DNA of 64,000 nucleotides from NCBI GenBank assembly GCA_029262195.1, contig JAJCZX010000021.1, positions 1 to 64,000 on the forward strand. The letters run 5' to 3'. The position numbers and the translations under genes are program-made. The notes under the pieces were generated by a model. It had not been told where the DNA came from and made no database searches. It worked only from the letters and a program-made list of their open reading frames with translations. Origin of the DNA: Gemmatimonadota bacterium (GTDB lineage Bacteria > Gemmatimonadota > Gemmatimonadetes > Gemmatimonadales > GWC2-71-9). Below, piece by piece: positions 23,006 to 31,554 of this stretch. The first letter of the stretch is position 1. Each line of letters begins with the position of its first letter.

Positions 23006-25033
23006 TCAATCTGCGTCAACCTGCGGCCCCCAGCCACAGATATACCCCGCCACCGCACTTGCCGCAGTGGTATACGGACTCGCAAGGTAAAGCTGCCCCG
23101 GCCCTGAACGTCCGGGAAAGTTACGATTGATTGCGCTTACGGTAACCGTCTCGGTCTCATAGGACACACCGGGCCCGGCATTGATGCATGCACCGCATGA
23201 GGGCTCAATGATATTCACTCCAACCTGTTCGAAGACTTCCAGATGCCCCTGTTCAACACAATACTTTCGAACGTCCTGAGAACCGAACTGGATAAAGCAC
23301 TGAACGTGCTCGGGAATTTTTTTGCCTTGCTTCACTGCATCCCGAAACACCGCAGCGTACATGTCCATGTCGGCTTTCTTGCCACCGGTACATGAGCCGG
23401 CGTACGCGATATCAATTTTCACTTGTTCACCGAGGTCTTCGATGAAGAGGCCGTTACCTGGATCGCCAGGAAGCGCAATCATCGGTTTGAGTTCGCTGGC
23501 GTCGATTTCAATAACGTGTTCGTACTCGGCGTCCGGGTCGGAGTAAAGTCCGTCTGTTAGCGCGCGCGCATCGTCAGCGGACATTCCGCGCTCGGCCACA
23601 AGATACTCGACTACTTTTTCGTCGGGCTTCACGACACCTGTAAACGCACCGACCTCAGCGGCCATGTTTGTCATCGTTGCGCGCTCATCGACTGACAGGG
23701 CCTGCACAGCATCGCCAGCATATTCAACGATTTTTCCAATAGCGTGACCGTCACGCACGTAGGGCTGCTTCAGGATTTGAAGCATGAAATCTTTGGCCGT
23801 GATATTTGGAGAGCACTCACCGTTTACTTTGATGAGAACCGTGGGCGGCGTTTGTATTCTCACGTCTTTGGTCAGCCACGAATTAAAAATTGCCGTCGTA
23901 CCAACGCCAAAAGCGATCGCACCGATTGCGCCGGCATGAGGCGTATGGGAATCACTTCCAATGATGAGGTGACCGGGCAACGCGTGATCCTCAAGAATTT
24001 TCGAATGGCAAATCGCTTCTGACCCATTGACCATTCCGTTGGCCAGGCGCGGCAATTCCCCGTAGAGTTTGATCGACTGCTCCTCAGCGAACTCTTCCTG
24101 CTTGGCTTTCAACTGCAGAGCAACGTCCAACAGACCCTGTTTCTTGCGCTCTTCGGTCATGGTGTCGGCGAGGAATGTCAGGTGATCACGGAAAAAGAAG
24201 ATTGATTCAGGATCGACAACTTTCTCGTCTGCCCCAACGAGGTCGCGCCAGAAAATTGCCGACATAGGCGTCACGTACTCGTGACTAAACCTGATGTCAG
24301 TTCTCACAAAGCCTTCGTCGCCCGGTTTGACCACATCGATACCGATTTTGTTTTCGGCGAGATCGGTAACCCAATGTCGCGCCAGGATTTTTTCCGCGAG
24401 GGTCAGGGGGCGTTCCCGGGTCTGGGGTTGCGGAACCGTAACACCACCCTGCATACGAGCAACGTTGTAGGCAAACAAACCGCCGTACTCGATGATGCCG
24501 CGGGTGATTTCTCCCTCACCTGCCGTGAACTCTGAAAGCGATAACTCTTCGCCCGAGCGCAGGCGGTCAATCAACGAAAAATCGGTGCTGGTCAAAATGC
24601 CAAGGTTCTGGCAATTCTCTCGGTAAATGCGTTCGATGCTCTCGCCGATCACCAGCTTTATGCCAGCGCAAAGTTCCGCGTAAGGGGATTGCTCGCGAGA
24701 ACTTCCCTTGCCTCGGCGTTTGCCCGACACCGAACACACGAAACCGCCGTCTTTGACACGACCCCTTGTTAGCGGAAACTCTTCTCCCGCCTTAAGACCC
24801 AGGTACGGGAACTCGCCCAGTGTCTGATCGAAGTAATAGCAGATGTAGGCGGGCGTGATCTCGTCGGTTGATATGTTGTCCCTCAGCTGGAGATCCGGCG
24901 TGTATTCGAGATCCTCGCCGTCAAGTTGACGGGAGATGGTTTGGGGATCAGTAGCGAGAAACAGTATGCGCCCCTGGAGAGATAACTTCTCGGGGAGTTT
25001 GTCGACCTTTCGGCTCTTCAATGATTCATTCAT
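23006..25033 (-). CDS. Aconitase-family hydratase with N-terminal swivel domain
   Basis: This 675-residue protein has a swivel domain first (residues about 45-160: LQLRDNISTDEITPAYICYY, SVSGKRRGKGSSREQSPYAE) and the catalytic part after, an order like AcnB but without its HEAT domain. Cluster residues are seen in GSCTGGKKADMD (one Cys) and EPSCGACINAGPG (two Cys). GSDSHTPHAGAIGA carries the conserved Asp/His, and RSGPGQLYLASP follows. The substrate (citrate, homocitrate, isopropylmalate or other) cannot be told from sequence. It is upstream of no obvious partner; the divergent gene at 25093 is a secreted protein. Confidence 0.8.
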   Translation of the reverse strand: MNESLKSRKVDKLPEKLSLQGRILFLATDPQTISRQLDGEDLEYTPDLQLRDNISTDEITPAYICYYFDQTLGEFPYLGLKAGEEFPLTRGRVKDGGFVCSVSGKRRGKGSSREQSPYAELCAGIKLVIGESIERIYRENCQNLGILTSTDFSLIDRLRSGEELSLSEFTAGEGEITRGIIEYGGLFAYNVARMQGGVTVPQPQTRERPLTLAEKILARHWVTDLAENKIGIDVVKPGDEGFVRTDIRFSHEYVTPMSAIFWRDLVGADEKVVDPESIFFFRDHLTFLADTMTEERKKQGLLDVALQLKAKQEEFAEEQSIKLYGELPRLANGMVNGSEAICHSKILEDHALPGHLIIGSDSHTPHAGAIGAIAFGVGTTAIFNSWLTKDVRIQTPPTVLIKVNGECSPNITAKDFMLQILKQPYVRDGHAIGKIVEYAGDAVQALSVDERATMTNMAAEVGAFTGVVKPDEKVVEYLVAERGMSADDARALTDGLYSDPDAEYEHVIEIDASELKPMIALPGDPGNGLFIEDLGEQVKIDIAYAGSCTGGKKADMDMYAAVFRDAVKQGKKIPEHVQCFIQFGSQDVRKYCVEQGHLEVFEQVGVNIIEPSCGACINAGPGVSYETETVTVSAINRNFPGRSGPGQLYLASPYTTAASAVAGYICGWGPQVDAD

Positions 25034-25092
25034 AAGAAACGAAAACTCACCAGAGCAGGCACACCGGGCAAGTTGGCGGTTAATATTACAGT

Positions 25093-26016
25093 GTGAATAA
25101 ATACTTTCGTGGACTTGGGCTCTCCCTGTCGCTCATTACCGGATTGGTGGCGTGTCGTTCAACCGCCGGCGACGCCCAGGAGGCTCGGGAAGCCAATCTG
25201 GTCAGAACCGGTTCCATCCAAAACAGGCGCATGAGAGAGGCGTCGGGAGTTGCGGCGAGCCGAGTCTATCCGGGAATTTTTTGGACCCACAACGATTCGG
25301 GTGACGGGCCGTTTTTGTTTGCGATGGACGTCGAAGGCCGACTTTTGGCTTCTTTTGATGTCCGTGGGGCTCGTTCGCGAGATTGGGAGGATATCGCTCT
25401 TGGTCCGTGTCCGACAACCCAGGCCAGCTGCCTCTACATCGCCGACACCGGTGACAATCAACGAGAACGGGGCAGCGTCTCTATTTACATTGTTCCCGAA
25501 CCGGATCCCTCAGCTGGAGCGCCGGACAGTGTAGTCAAGACTGCTTCAGCTCAAAGGATAAGGGTGAGGTACGGAGACGGGCACAAATACGACGTTGAGG
25601 CCATGGCGGTGGCTCCAGACGGTTCGATTACGCTTGTTTCGAAAGGCAGGAGACGCCGCTCCGGAATCATGGAGTTCCGGATCTCGGCTGCAGAGGTCGG
25701 TGAAGAAGAGGTTCAAGCTCGGGTAATTGGTCCTCTGCCGATCACGCCTATGCGCCAAATAGGCCGGTGGGTCACGGGGGCAGCCATTTCGCCGACGGGT
25801 GAGCGGTTGGTCGTGCGAACCTACACGGAACTGTATTTTTTCTCCCGCAGCCCTGATGGCCGACTTCAACAAACGCCGATGGTGTGCTGGTTGGGTGCAG
25901 CTGAACCCCAGGGCGAAGCGGTCGATTTCCTCGACGAGAACAGGGTACTGCTGGTCAGCGAGGGAGTGGGGGGCAGAGCGGGCACCATCTACGAAGCAAG
26001 TTGTCCCGAACAATAG
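25093..26016 (+). CDS. Predicted beta-propeller lipoprotein of unknown function
   Basis: This 307-residue protein starts GTG with a signal ending in LITGLVACRS, a lipobox cysteine. The mature part has propeller-like strands: FWTHNDSGDGPFLFAMDVEG, RDWEDIALGPCP, CLYIADTGDNQRERGSVSIY. The pattern HNDSGD...DWEDIA...IADTGDN is typical of secreted proteins related to the phytase-like/NHL group, as I recall. No catalytic residues were assigned. It is divergent from the aconitase gene; the two may share the short intergenic region. Confidence 0.75.
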   Translation: MNKYFRGLGLSLSLITGLVACRSTAGDAQEAREANLVRTGSIQNRRMREASGVAASRVYPGIFWTHNDSGDGPFLFAMDVEGRLLASFDVRGARSRDWEDIALGPCPTTQASCLYIADTGDNQRERGSVSIYIVPEPDPSAGAPDSVVKTASAQRIRVRYGDGHKYDVEAMAVAPDGSITLVSKGRRRRSGIMEFRISAAEVGEEEVQARVIGPLPITPMRQIGRWVTGAAISPTGERLVVRTYTELYFFSRSPDGRLQQTPMVCWLGAAEPQGEAVDFLDENRVLLVSEGVGGRAGTIYEASCPEQ

Positions 26017-26035
26017 CCGAACAAAATGGGCTATT

Positions 26036-27244
26036 ATGTCAGAAATTCGGTTGACTCGGGTGGATTTGCTGAAAAAACTGGCTTTGCACGGTCCCGTTTC
26101 GTACCTTTTCACCGCACGCCAAGCCCATGAGGTAATTCTGGAACTCCCGTCGTCACACATTGTCCCTATTAGCTGGCTCAAAGCCAACGCATCCCCCTCA
26201 ATTTGCTGGAGAATGGCCCGAGACGTTATACCGCGGGATTATGTATTCGAAGAAGAGATGGACGGGCTGCTTGATGCGGTAAACAACTCAAAGACCGTTG
26301 TACAAATCGCGAAGAAACAGCGAGATTCCGGACTTTGGGCGAGAAATATGCTCGAGTTGGCGGCATCAAAGACCACCGGGGCGACCGGAATAGGGACCAT
26401 TCACCAGTACAGACGGCTTCTAGAACTCGGTGTCGGACCGGACCATAGGACGATTCGCCGGTCCAATCGTTGGCTTTTCCGTCTGTTGTCGCGAGATAAC
26501 GATCCCGCCCTCTTTTTCGAAAACAAAAAATCAGCTCAAACCTATGAGGGCGTCGACATCTGGTTCCGGGGAGTGCTGCGACAAGCGGCCACGTGTGCGT
26601 TGGCTCACGGCGGCCTGGATCAAGATCCGCGAGTCCGCGGTTCAGCACATACCATTGCCACAGATATCTCGCGGTTTTTGAGAGACGACATGGCCGACGA
26701 TCCGCTGGAAAAGAGGGGATCTAAGACAGTTCTCAAAGAGGGAGCCAACCCGCCTACAATTTTTTCGGTCGCGATGGTGTCCTACTTAGCCTCTTTTCAA
26801 AAAGAGAGGGCCGGTTTTGTCGACCGCCTTGGGCAGTTCCTTGGCAGACCGGCGCCGAAAAAGTCCTATTGCCTACAATTCGGGCGAAAGACTTTCGCGC
26901 CAACTTATTACATCCTGGGTGAGCCGCTGGCAGCTGACAGTGCGGGCCATCCAAAAGACCTACCCTTCGCTCTCCACTGGTTAGAGGTGTTGGCCCGGCT
27001 TGGAGCGCTAGAGTACTCGGCAGTCGGGACCAGAATTCTTATGCGCCTGCTGAAGGAATGCGATGAGGGAGTCTGGAATCCACCGAAACTGCCCCGCAAT
27101 TTTTCACCGAGTCCGTCGAAACTCGGTAGCTTCTACTATCCCATTGAAGAGAGTGCGGGTTCTTCGAAACAGCGGCGAACAGACGTCACCTTCCGATTGG
27201 CCCTGATCGCGAAACACCTTGGCTGGGAACTTGAGTTCAATTAG
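26036..27244 (+). CDS. Hypothetical helical protein
   Basis: About 402 residues from ATG 26036 (MSEIRLTRVDLLKKLALHGP); the longer track start at 25799 overlaps the previous gene out of frame. Mostly helical, with segments like YEGVDIWFRGVLRQAATCAL and LPFALHWLEVLARLGALEYS, which could be an alpha-alpha repeat as in prenyltransferase/squalene-cyclase folds, but the QW motif is missing and I do not assign a family. It has no signal peptide. It follows a lipoprotein gene by 20 nt, with no functional link visible. Confidence 0.6.
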   Translation: MSEIRLTRVDLLKKLALHGPVSYLFTARQAHEVILELPSSHIVPISWLKANASPSICWRMARDVIPRDYVFEEEMDGLLDAVNNSKTVVQIAKKQRDSGLWARNMLELAASKTTGATGIGTIHQYRRLLELGVGPDHRTIRRSNRWLFRLLSRDNDPALFFENKKSAQTYEGVDIWFRGVLRQAATCALAHGGLDQDPRVRGSAHTIATDISRFLRDDMADDPLEKRGSKTVLKEGANPPTIFSVAMVSYLASFQKERAGFVDRLGQFLGRPAPKKSYCLQFGRKTFAPTYYILGEPLAADSAGHPKDLPFALHWLEVLARLGALEYSAVGTRILMRLLKECDEGVWNPPKLPRNFSPSPSKLGSFYYPIEESAGSSKQRRTDVTFRLALIAKHLGWELEFN

Positions 27245-27251
27245 CCCGTTG

Positions 27252-27311
27252 TTGATTTAAAGCGCCGTTCTTCTTATCATCGTGGTAGTTGTAGTCACTC
27301 ATACCACGATG
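27252..27311 (+). promoter_or_regulatory. Promoter and operator of the TrmB gene
   Basis: TTGATT (27252-27257), 17-bp spacer, TATCAT (27275-27280). A perfect 10-bp inverted repeat CATCGTGGTA...TACCACGATG (27278-27287 and 27302-27311) starts inside the -10 box and ends on the ATG of the gene. Binding of the encoded regulator would block its own transcription and translation. Confidence 0.6.
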
Positions 27312-28004
27312 TCAGACCTCGATCTTACGCCATTTGGCTTCACCCCGACCGAAAACTCGGTCTATCGGGCCCTTATTGAATTAGGACCCTCGGGAGGTTA
27401 TCCCCTTTCCAATGCCCTGGGGATCGCTAGAGCCAATACTTACCAGGCTCTAAAGGGGCTTGTGGGTAAGGAGGCGGCGGTCTTAGTGCAGGAGAAACCT
27501 GCCGAATATCGGGCAATAAGCCCTGAAGCTCTTTACGCCAAGATCGTCAACAAACAGGCACAGCTGCTGGGAGACCTGGAGGACCAGATCGCCGCAAGCT
27601 CGGGTGCATCCGAGCCGTCAATAACGCCAATCGACACGCAACGCTCGTTCGTTCAAATGGTGCTTAGAGATGCCGCCCGTGCCACAGACAACGTAACGTT
27701 TGTTGGCGAATCCGGTGTTATCCAGAAACTCGCCCCGGCGTGGCGAAAGAGGGTAGTCGATCGGCACCAGTCGGCAATCTGGTGCGTTGGGGAATGGGAT
27801 GGCCCCGATGACCTTGAAATAACCGGAAGGATTGAACCGGATAGGCTGGTGACACTAATCGGACACAAAGCCGGTCTGTACCATAACGGAAAAACAACGA
27901 TGGTATTTGGGTTAGCTGAGCCGGGCGCGGGAGGATACTGGACAGACGAGCCGCTTCTTTCGGGTTTGGTGGCGGCAGCCATTAGGACGATAGTCGAGGA
28001 TTGA
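27309..28004 (+). CDS. TrmB-family transcriptional regulator
   Basis: About 231 residues from ATG 27309 (MSDLDLTPFGFTPTENSVYR); the track start at 27282 lies in the operator. The N-terminal winged helix-turn-helix (FTPTENSVYRALIELGPSGG, GIARANTYQALKGLVGKEAA) is the TrmB signature, followed by a coiled segment and an effector-binding domain. TrmB proteins usually sense sugars or related ligands; the ligand is unknown here. The regulated genes may include the following TetR gene, whose -35 box overlaps its stop codon. Confidence 0.83.
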   Translation: MSDLDLTPFGFTPTENSVYRALIELGPSGGYPLSNALGIARANTYQALKGLVGKEAAVLVQEKPAEYRAISPEALYAKIVNKQAQLLGDLEDQIAASSGASEPSITPIDTQRSFVQMVLRDAARATDNVTFVGESGVIQKLAPAWRKRVVDRHQSAIWCVGEWDGPDDLEITGRIEPDRLVTLIGHKAGLYHNGKTTMVFGLAEPGAGGYWTDEPLLSGLVAAAIRTIVED

Positions 28005-28046
28005 CGGCTGTGCCATATACGCTATAATCAACCAACCGGTTGGTTG
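28001..28046 (+). promoter_or_regulatory. Consensus promoter and 18-bp palindromic operator of TetR gene
   Basis: TTGACG (28001-28006), 16-bp spacer, TATAAT (28023-28028). Directly after it lies the perfect palindrome CAACCAACCGGTTGGTTG (28029-28046), ending 2 nt before the ATG. This is a strong promoter whose start would sit in the operator, so the TetR protein should repress itself. Confidence 0.8.
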
Positions 28047-28048
28047 AA

Positions 28049-28612
28049 ATGGCTAAAAACACACGTAACACCAGAGCCCTCATAAGAAAAGCTGCACGTG
28101 GCGAGTTCGCGAAGTTTGGGTTTTCCGGCGCCCGGGTTGCCCGGATTTCCCGCACTGCTGGAGTCAATAAACAGTTAATATTCTATTACTTTGACTCCAA
28201 GGACGGGCTTTTCCAGGCCGTCATGAATGGCGCTCGAGATGAGCTGACCCGTGCGGCAAAAACCGCCGCTGGTGACGGCGAGCATTTCAGAAAAAGTTTT
28301 GAAGGTCTTTTCCATTCGCTGTTGGCATCGCACGAACTCACCAGAATCCTCCTATTCGGAACATCTGAAGACGCCAGTCAGAGAAACGACATCCTGAACC
28401 ACCTGGCACGATTGCTGTCGGAAAGCATTTCACTGGGACAGGGACTCGGGCACCACCGAGATGACGTAGATCCCGACATTGTGGCTCGCCAGGCAGTCCT
28501 ACTTCTGGTGGGCTACTTCGCTGCCGGGCTTCCAGTTCTGGGAAAAGATGCCCTTCCAGCCGAATGGCTCAAAACCACGATCTCCATGCTCAACGGTTGG
28601 CTAACCTGGTAA
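28049..28612 (+). CDS. TetR-family transcriptional regulator
   Basis: About 187 residues from ATG 28049 (MAKNTRNTRALIRKAARGEF); the track's TTG at 28040 is inside the palindrome. A TetR DNA-binding domain (FGFSGARVARISRTAGVNKQ, LIFYYFDSKDGLFQAV) is followed by a helical ligand-binding domain. The transcript would have a very short leader, only about 15 nt before the ATG. Convergent with lon. Targets beyond itself are unknown. Confidence 0.88.
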   Translation: MAKNTRNTRALIRKAARGEFAKFGFSGARVARISRTAGVNKQLIFYYFDSKDGLFQAVMNGARDELTRAAKTAAGDGEHFRKSFEGLFHSLLASHELTRILLFGTSEDASQRNDILNHLARLLSESISLGQGLGHHRDDVDPDIVARQAVLLLVGYFAAGLPVLGKDALPAEWLKTTISMLNGWLTW

Positions 28613-28632
28613 TCGTGGAACGCACGATTGAT

Positions 28633-28659
28633 TGGTGGGTGTCCAGTTAACACCCACCA
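28633..28659. terminator. Hairpin between convergent tetR and lon
   Basis: TGGTGGGTGT, loop CCAGTTA, ACACCCACCA: a perfect 10-bp stem. The lon stop codon (TAA on the minus strand) is in its loop side. It lacks a T run, but its position between two convergent genes suggests a shared end signal. Confidence 0.6.
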
Positions 28660-31043
28660 TCGTTGAGGTCTGGCTTGTCCAGCGCAACTCTTAAGACATC
28701 CCGCAAGCAATCCACTCCAATTACCTGTATTTTTTTTCGCTCGTCCTCGGAAATATCTTCGACGTGGGCAACGTTCTCCTGAGGCAGCACCACGGTGGTA
28801 ATTCCCGCTCGAATGGCGCCGAGCACTTTTTCCTTGACTCCGCCAATCGGCAGCACACGACCCGACAGCGTTATCTCTCCGGTCATGGCCAGGTCGTGAC
28901 GCACCGGATTGCCGGACAGGGCGCTGACCAGAGCCGTCGCCATAGTCACTCCAGCCGAAGGCCCATCTTTGGGAACTGCACCCTGCGGCACGTGAATGTG
29001 TACATCGAGAGCGGCGAAAATACCCGGGTCGATTCCCAGGTCTTCGGCGTGCGTTTTTGCATATGTCAACACCGCCTGGGCAGATTCTTTCATTACGTCA
29101 CCCAGTTGGCCGGTTAAGACCAGTTCGCCCTTGCCGTTTGTTACCGAAACTTCAACGAACATTATGTCTCCACCAACGGGCGTGTAATACATCCCGCTGG
29201 CGATTCCAACCTGATCAATCTCAAACGCCCTTTCCGGGCTGACTTTCTGGCGACCTAAAAGACCGGACACATCGTCCGGGCTGACCTCAACGGTTTCCTC
29301 TTCTCCGGAAGCGATTTTGCGGGCCACCTTTCGGGCTACCCTGCCTATCTCTCGCTCAAGCTGCCGAACGCCTGCCTCTCTTGTGTACTTAGAGATAATC
29401 GTTTTCACCGTACCATCGCTGAAATCCAACTGCTTTTCGGTTAACCCCGCGTCAGAAAGCTGTCGCTTGACCAGGTACCGTCGACTGATCTCCAATTTTT
29501 CTTGCTCTGTGTAACCCAAAAACTCGACGACCTCCATACGATCCAACAACGGTGCCGGAATCGAGTCATGGATGTTCGACGTCGCGACAAAAAGAACCTC
29601 CGAGAGGTCGAAGGGAATCCCGAGGTAATGGTCTACGAAAGAATCGTTCTGAGCCGGGTCGAGGACCTCCAAAAGAGCAGATGCAGGATCACCCTGGAAT
29701 GACACTCCGAGTTTATCCAGCTCGTCGAGAAGGAAAACAGGATTCCTGGCTCCGGCGGTTTTCATTCCCTGGATAATCCTCCCGGGCATCGCACCTACGT
29801 AGGTGCGGCGGTGTCCCCTGATATCCGCCTCGTCGCGCGCTCCACCGAGGGAGATTCGCACGTACTCGCGACCCATGGCCCTGGCGATGGATTTAGCAAT
29901 CGAGGTTTTCCCTACACCCGGGGGACCGATAAAAAGCATGGTCGGGTTACGGGTCCCTTTGTCGTCCTCGTTTCCAGGCACATCGGAGTCGGCGTCGCCC
30001 ACCGAGTTTCTAAGCTGCCTCACGGCAAGAAACTCCAGCACCCGATCTTTTACATCTTGAAGACCGTAATGATCTTCATTGAGAACCTCTTCGGCTTTTT
30101 TCAGATCGAAGTGCTCCTCCGACCTCTCATTCCATGGAAGCTCGGCTACGGTTTCGAGATAGGTCCTAATCACCTGTCCCTCCATCGACTCCCGAGATGC
30201 TCGCCGCAGTCGACCCAGTTCTCGATCGACTTCTTTTCTCGCTGCCTCTGGTAGATCCAACTCCGACAGGCGCTCCTCCAACTCGTCGGATTGCGATTCG
30301 TCTTCGTCGTCCCCTAGTTCTTTTCGAATAGCTTTTAGCTGCTCGCGCAGATACATCTCTCTTTGGCGCTGACCAATTTCTTCTTGAACAGCAACTTTGA
30401 TGTCTTCCTGCGCGTCCAGAAGTTCCAACTGCCGTTGGACGTGTGTCAACACCCTTCGAAGCCTCTCCTCAACGCTCACGACTTCCAGCAACCCCTGCCT
30501 GTCTGTGGCCGCAAGGTCCAGGTAACCGGCAACGAGGTCAGCCAGGGAACCGGGATCGTCGACGCTGTCCAGGACTTGATCCACTACCTCTTCGGCCAGT
30601 CCAGTACGCTGGCCCAGTTCGGATGCGCGCTCCCGAACCTCTCTGTGAAGCGCTAGAAAACCTGCGTCCTCAGGATCATTTGGATGAAGGTCGGCAACTT
30701 CCTCGATAACCGCTTCGAGATAACCGTCGACTTCAGAATACTGGAGAATTCGGCCGCGATATTCGCCATGAAGCAAGAGTTGGACGCCACCAAGTCCGCG
30801 CTGCAGCTGACCAATACGAGAAACGGTCCCGACCTGGTAGAGACCCTCGGCTCGCACCGCTTCCACATTTTCTCTTTGCGACACCGCCATAATAAACCGA
30901 TCCTCGGTTTTCATCACCGCTTCGATCGCTCGCAAGGTGCCGGGCCGACCGGCGCCGATCGGGGTAGCAACTCCGGGGAAGAGAACCACCTCTCGCAGAG
31001 GTAGTACAGGCAGCCTTATGCGCTTCACGTTTTTATCAGTCAT
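28647..31043 (-). CDS. lon: ATP-dependent Lon protease
   Basis: This 798-residue LonA-type protease has an N-terminal substrate domain ([20 protein letters not shown]), an AAA+ module with Walker [14 protein letters not shown] and Walker [10 protein letters not shown], and a C-terminal Ser-Lys protease with [15 protein letters not shown], where the Ser is catalytic. It degrades misfolded and regulatory proteins in the cytoplasm. The length is typical of LonA. It stands alone between the convergent tetR and a divergent or unrelated small gene, with no heat-shock promoter that I can identify upstream. Confidence 0.96.
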   Translation of the reverse strand: MTDKNVKRIRLPVLPLREVVLFPGVATPIGAGRPGTLRAIEAVMKTEDRFIMAVSQRENVEAVRAEGLYQVGTVSRIGQLQRGLGGVQLLLHGEYRGRILQYSEVDGYLEAVIEEVADLHPNDPEDAGFLALHREVRERASELGQRTGLAEEVVDQVLDSVDDPGSLADLVAGYLDLAATDRQGLLEVVSVEERLRRVLTHVQRQLELLDAQEDIKVAVQEEIGQRQREMYLREQLKAIRKELGDDEDESQSDELEERLSELDLPEAARKEVDRELGRLRRASRESMEGQVIRTYLETVAELPWNERSEEHFDLKKAEEVLNEDHYGLQDVKDRVLEFLAVRQLRNSVGDADSDVPGNEDDKGTRNPTMLFIGPPGVGKTSIAKSIARAMGREYVRISLGGARDEADIRGHRRTYVGAMPGRIIQGMKTAGARNPVFLLDELDKLGVSFQGDPASALLEVLDPAQNDSFVDHYLGIPFDLSEVLFVATSNIHDSIPAPLLDRMEVVEFLGYTEQEKLEISRRYLVKRQLSDAGLTEKQLDFSDGTVKTIISKYTREAGVRQLEREIGRVARKVARKIASGEEETVEVSPDDVSGLLGRQKVSPERAFEIDQVGIASGMYYTPVGGDIMFVEVSVTNGKGELVLTGQLGDVMKESAQAVLTYAKTHAEDLGIDPGIFAALDVHIHVPQGAVPKDGPSAGVTMATALVSALSGNPVRHDLAMTGEITLSGRVLPIGGVKEKVLGAIRAGITTVVLPQENVAHVEDISEDERKKIQVIGVDCLRDVLRVALDKPDLNDGGC

Positions 31044-31232
31044 AATGTATTATTCAGTGAATCCGAACCACAGCTTCAACGTAAGGTGAAAAGTCCAGTA
31101 AGAGCCGACAGGTGAGCATCACTCATGCCAGACGTACCTACCACGTTTTGCGCCAAAATGTCGGACAAAACGTATTGCGGTTCAAATTGCAACGTAGTGG
31201 GTGGCGAAATGACAGGAAACCAGAAAGACGAC

Positions 31233-31475
31233 CTACACGGTCCTTGCCTGGGAGAGAACATCAAGGAGTTCTTCCTCGGACAGGTTTTCCAGTGTTCCTA
31301 CGGTCAACGTGGTTTCGCGAACCAGACCGCCAGCCACATCAGTGCAAGAGAAACGAATTATGTCGTGGGGCGCCAGCAGCGCGTCGGGCTTGTCTGTAGG
31401 AGACAAAATCCCTGAAGTACGTCCGATTTTTTCGGCCAGCCACTCGCGGCCTTCGCTATCATGTACATGAACCAT
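31233..31475 (-). CDS. Small conserved-looking protein of unknown function
   Basis: This 80-residue protein (MVHVHDSEGREWLAEKIGRT...APHDIIRFSCTDVAGGLVRE) has no named motif. The regular alternation of strands and the acidic helix LENLSEEELLDVLSQA at the end suggest a real small protein. GAGGTAGCC upstream of the ATG supports translation. It is divergent from the kinase gene, with 79 bp between the starts. Confidence 0.55.
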   Translation of the reverse strand: MVHVHDSEGREWLAEKIGRTSGILSPTDKPDALLAPHDIIRFSCTDVAGGLVRETTLTVGTLENLSEEELLDVLSQARTV

Positions 31476-31554
31476 ACGGCTACCTCAGATTACAGCCTCT
31501 TGCCTTGACGGGCAGGGTATCGTTAATCTACCCGCGCAGGTCCCTGGGGAATAT

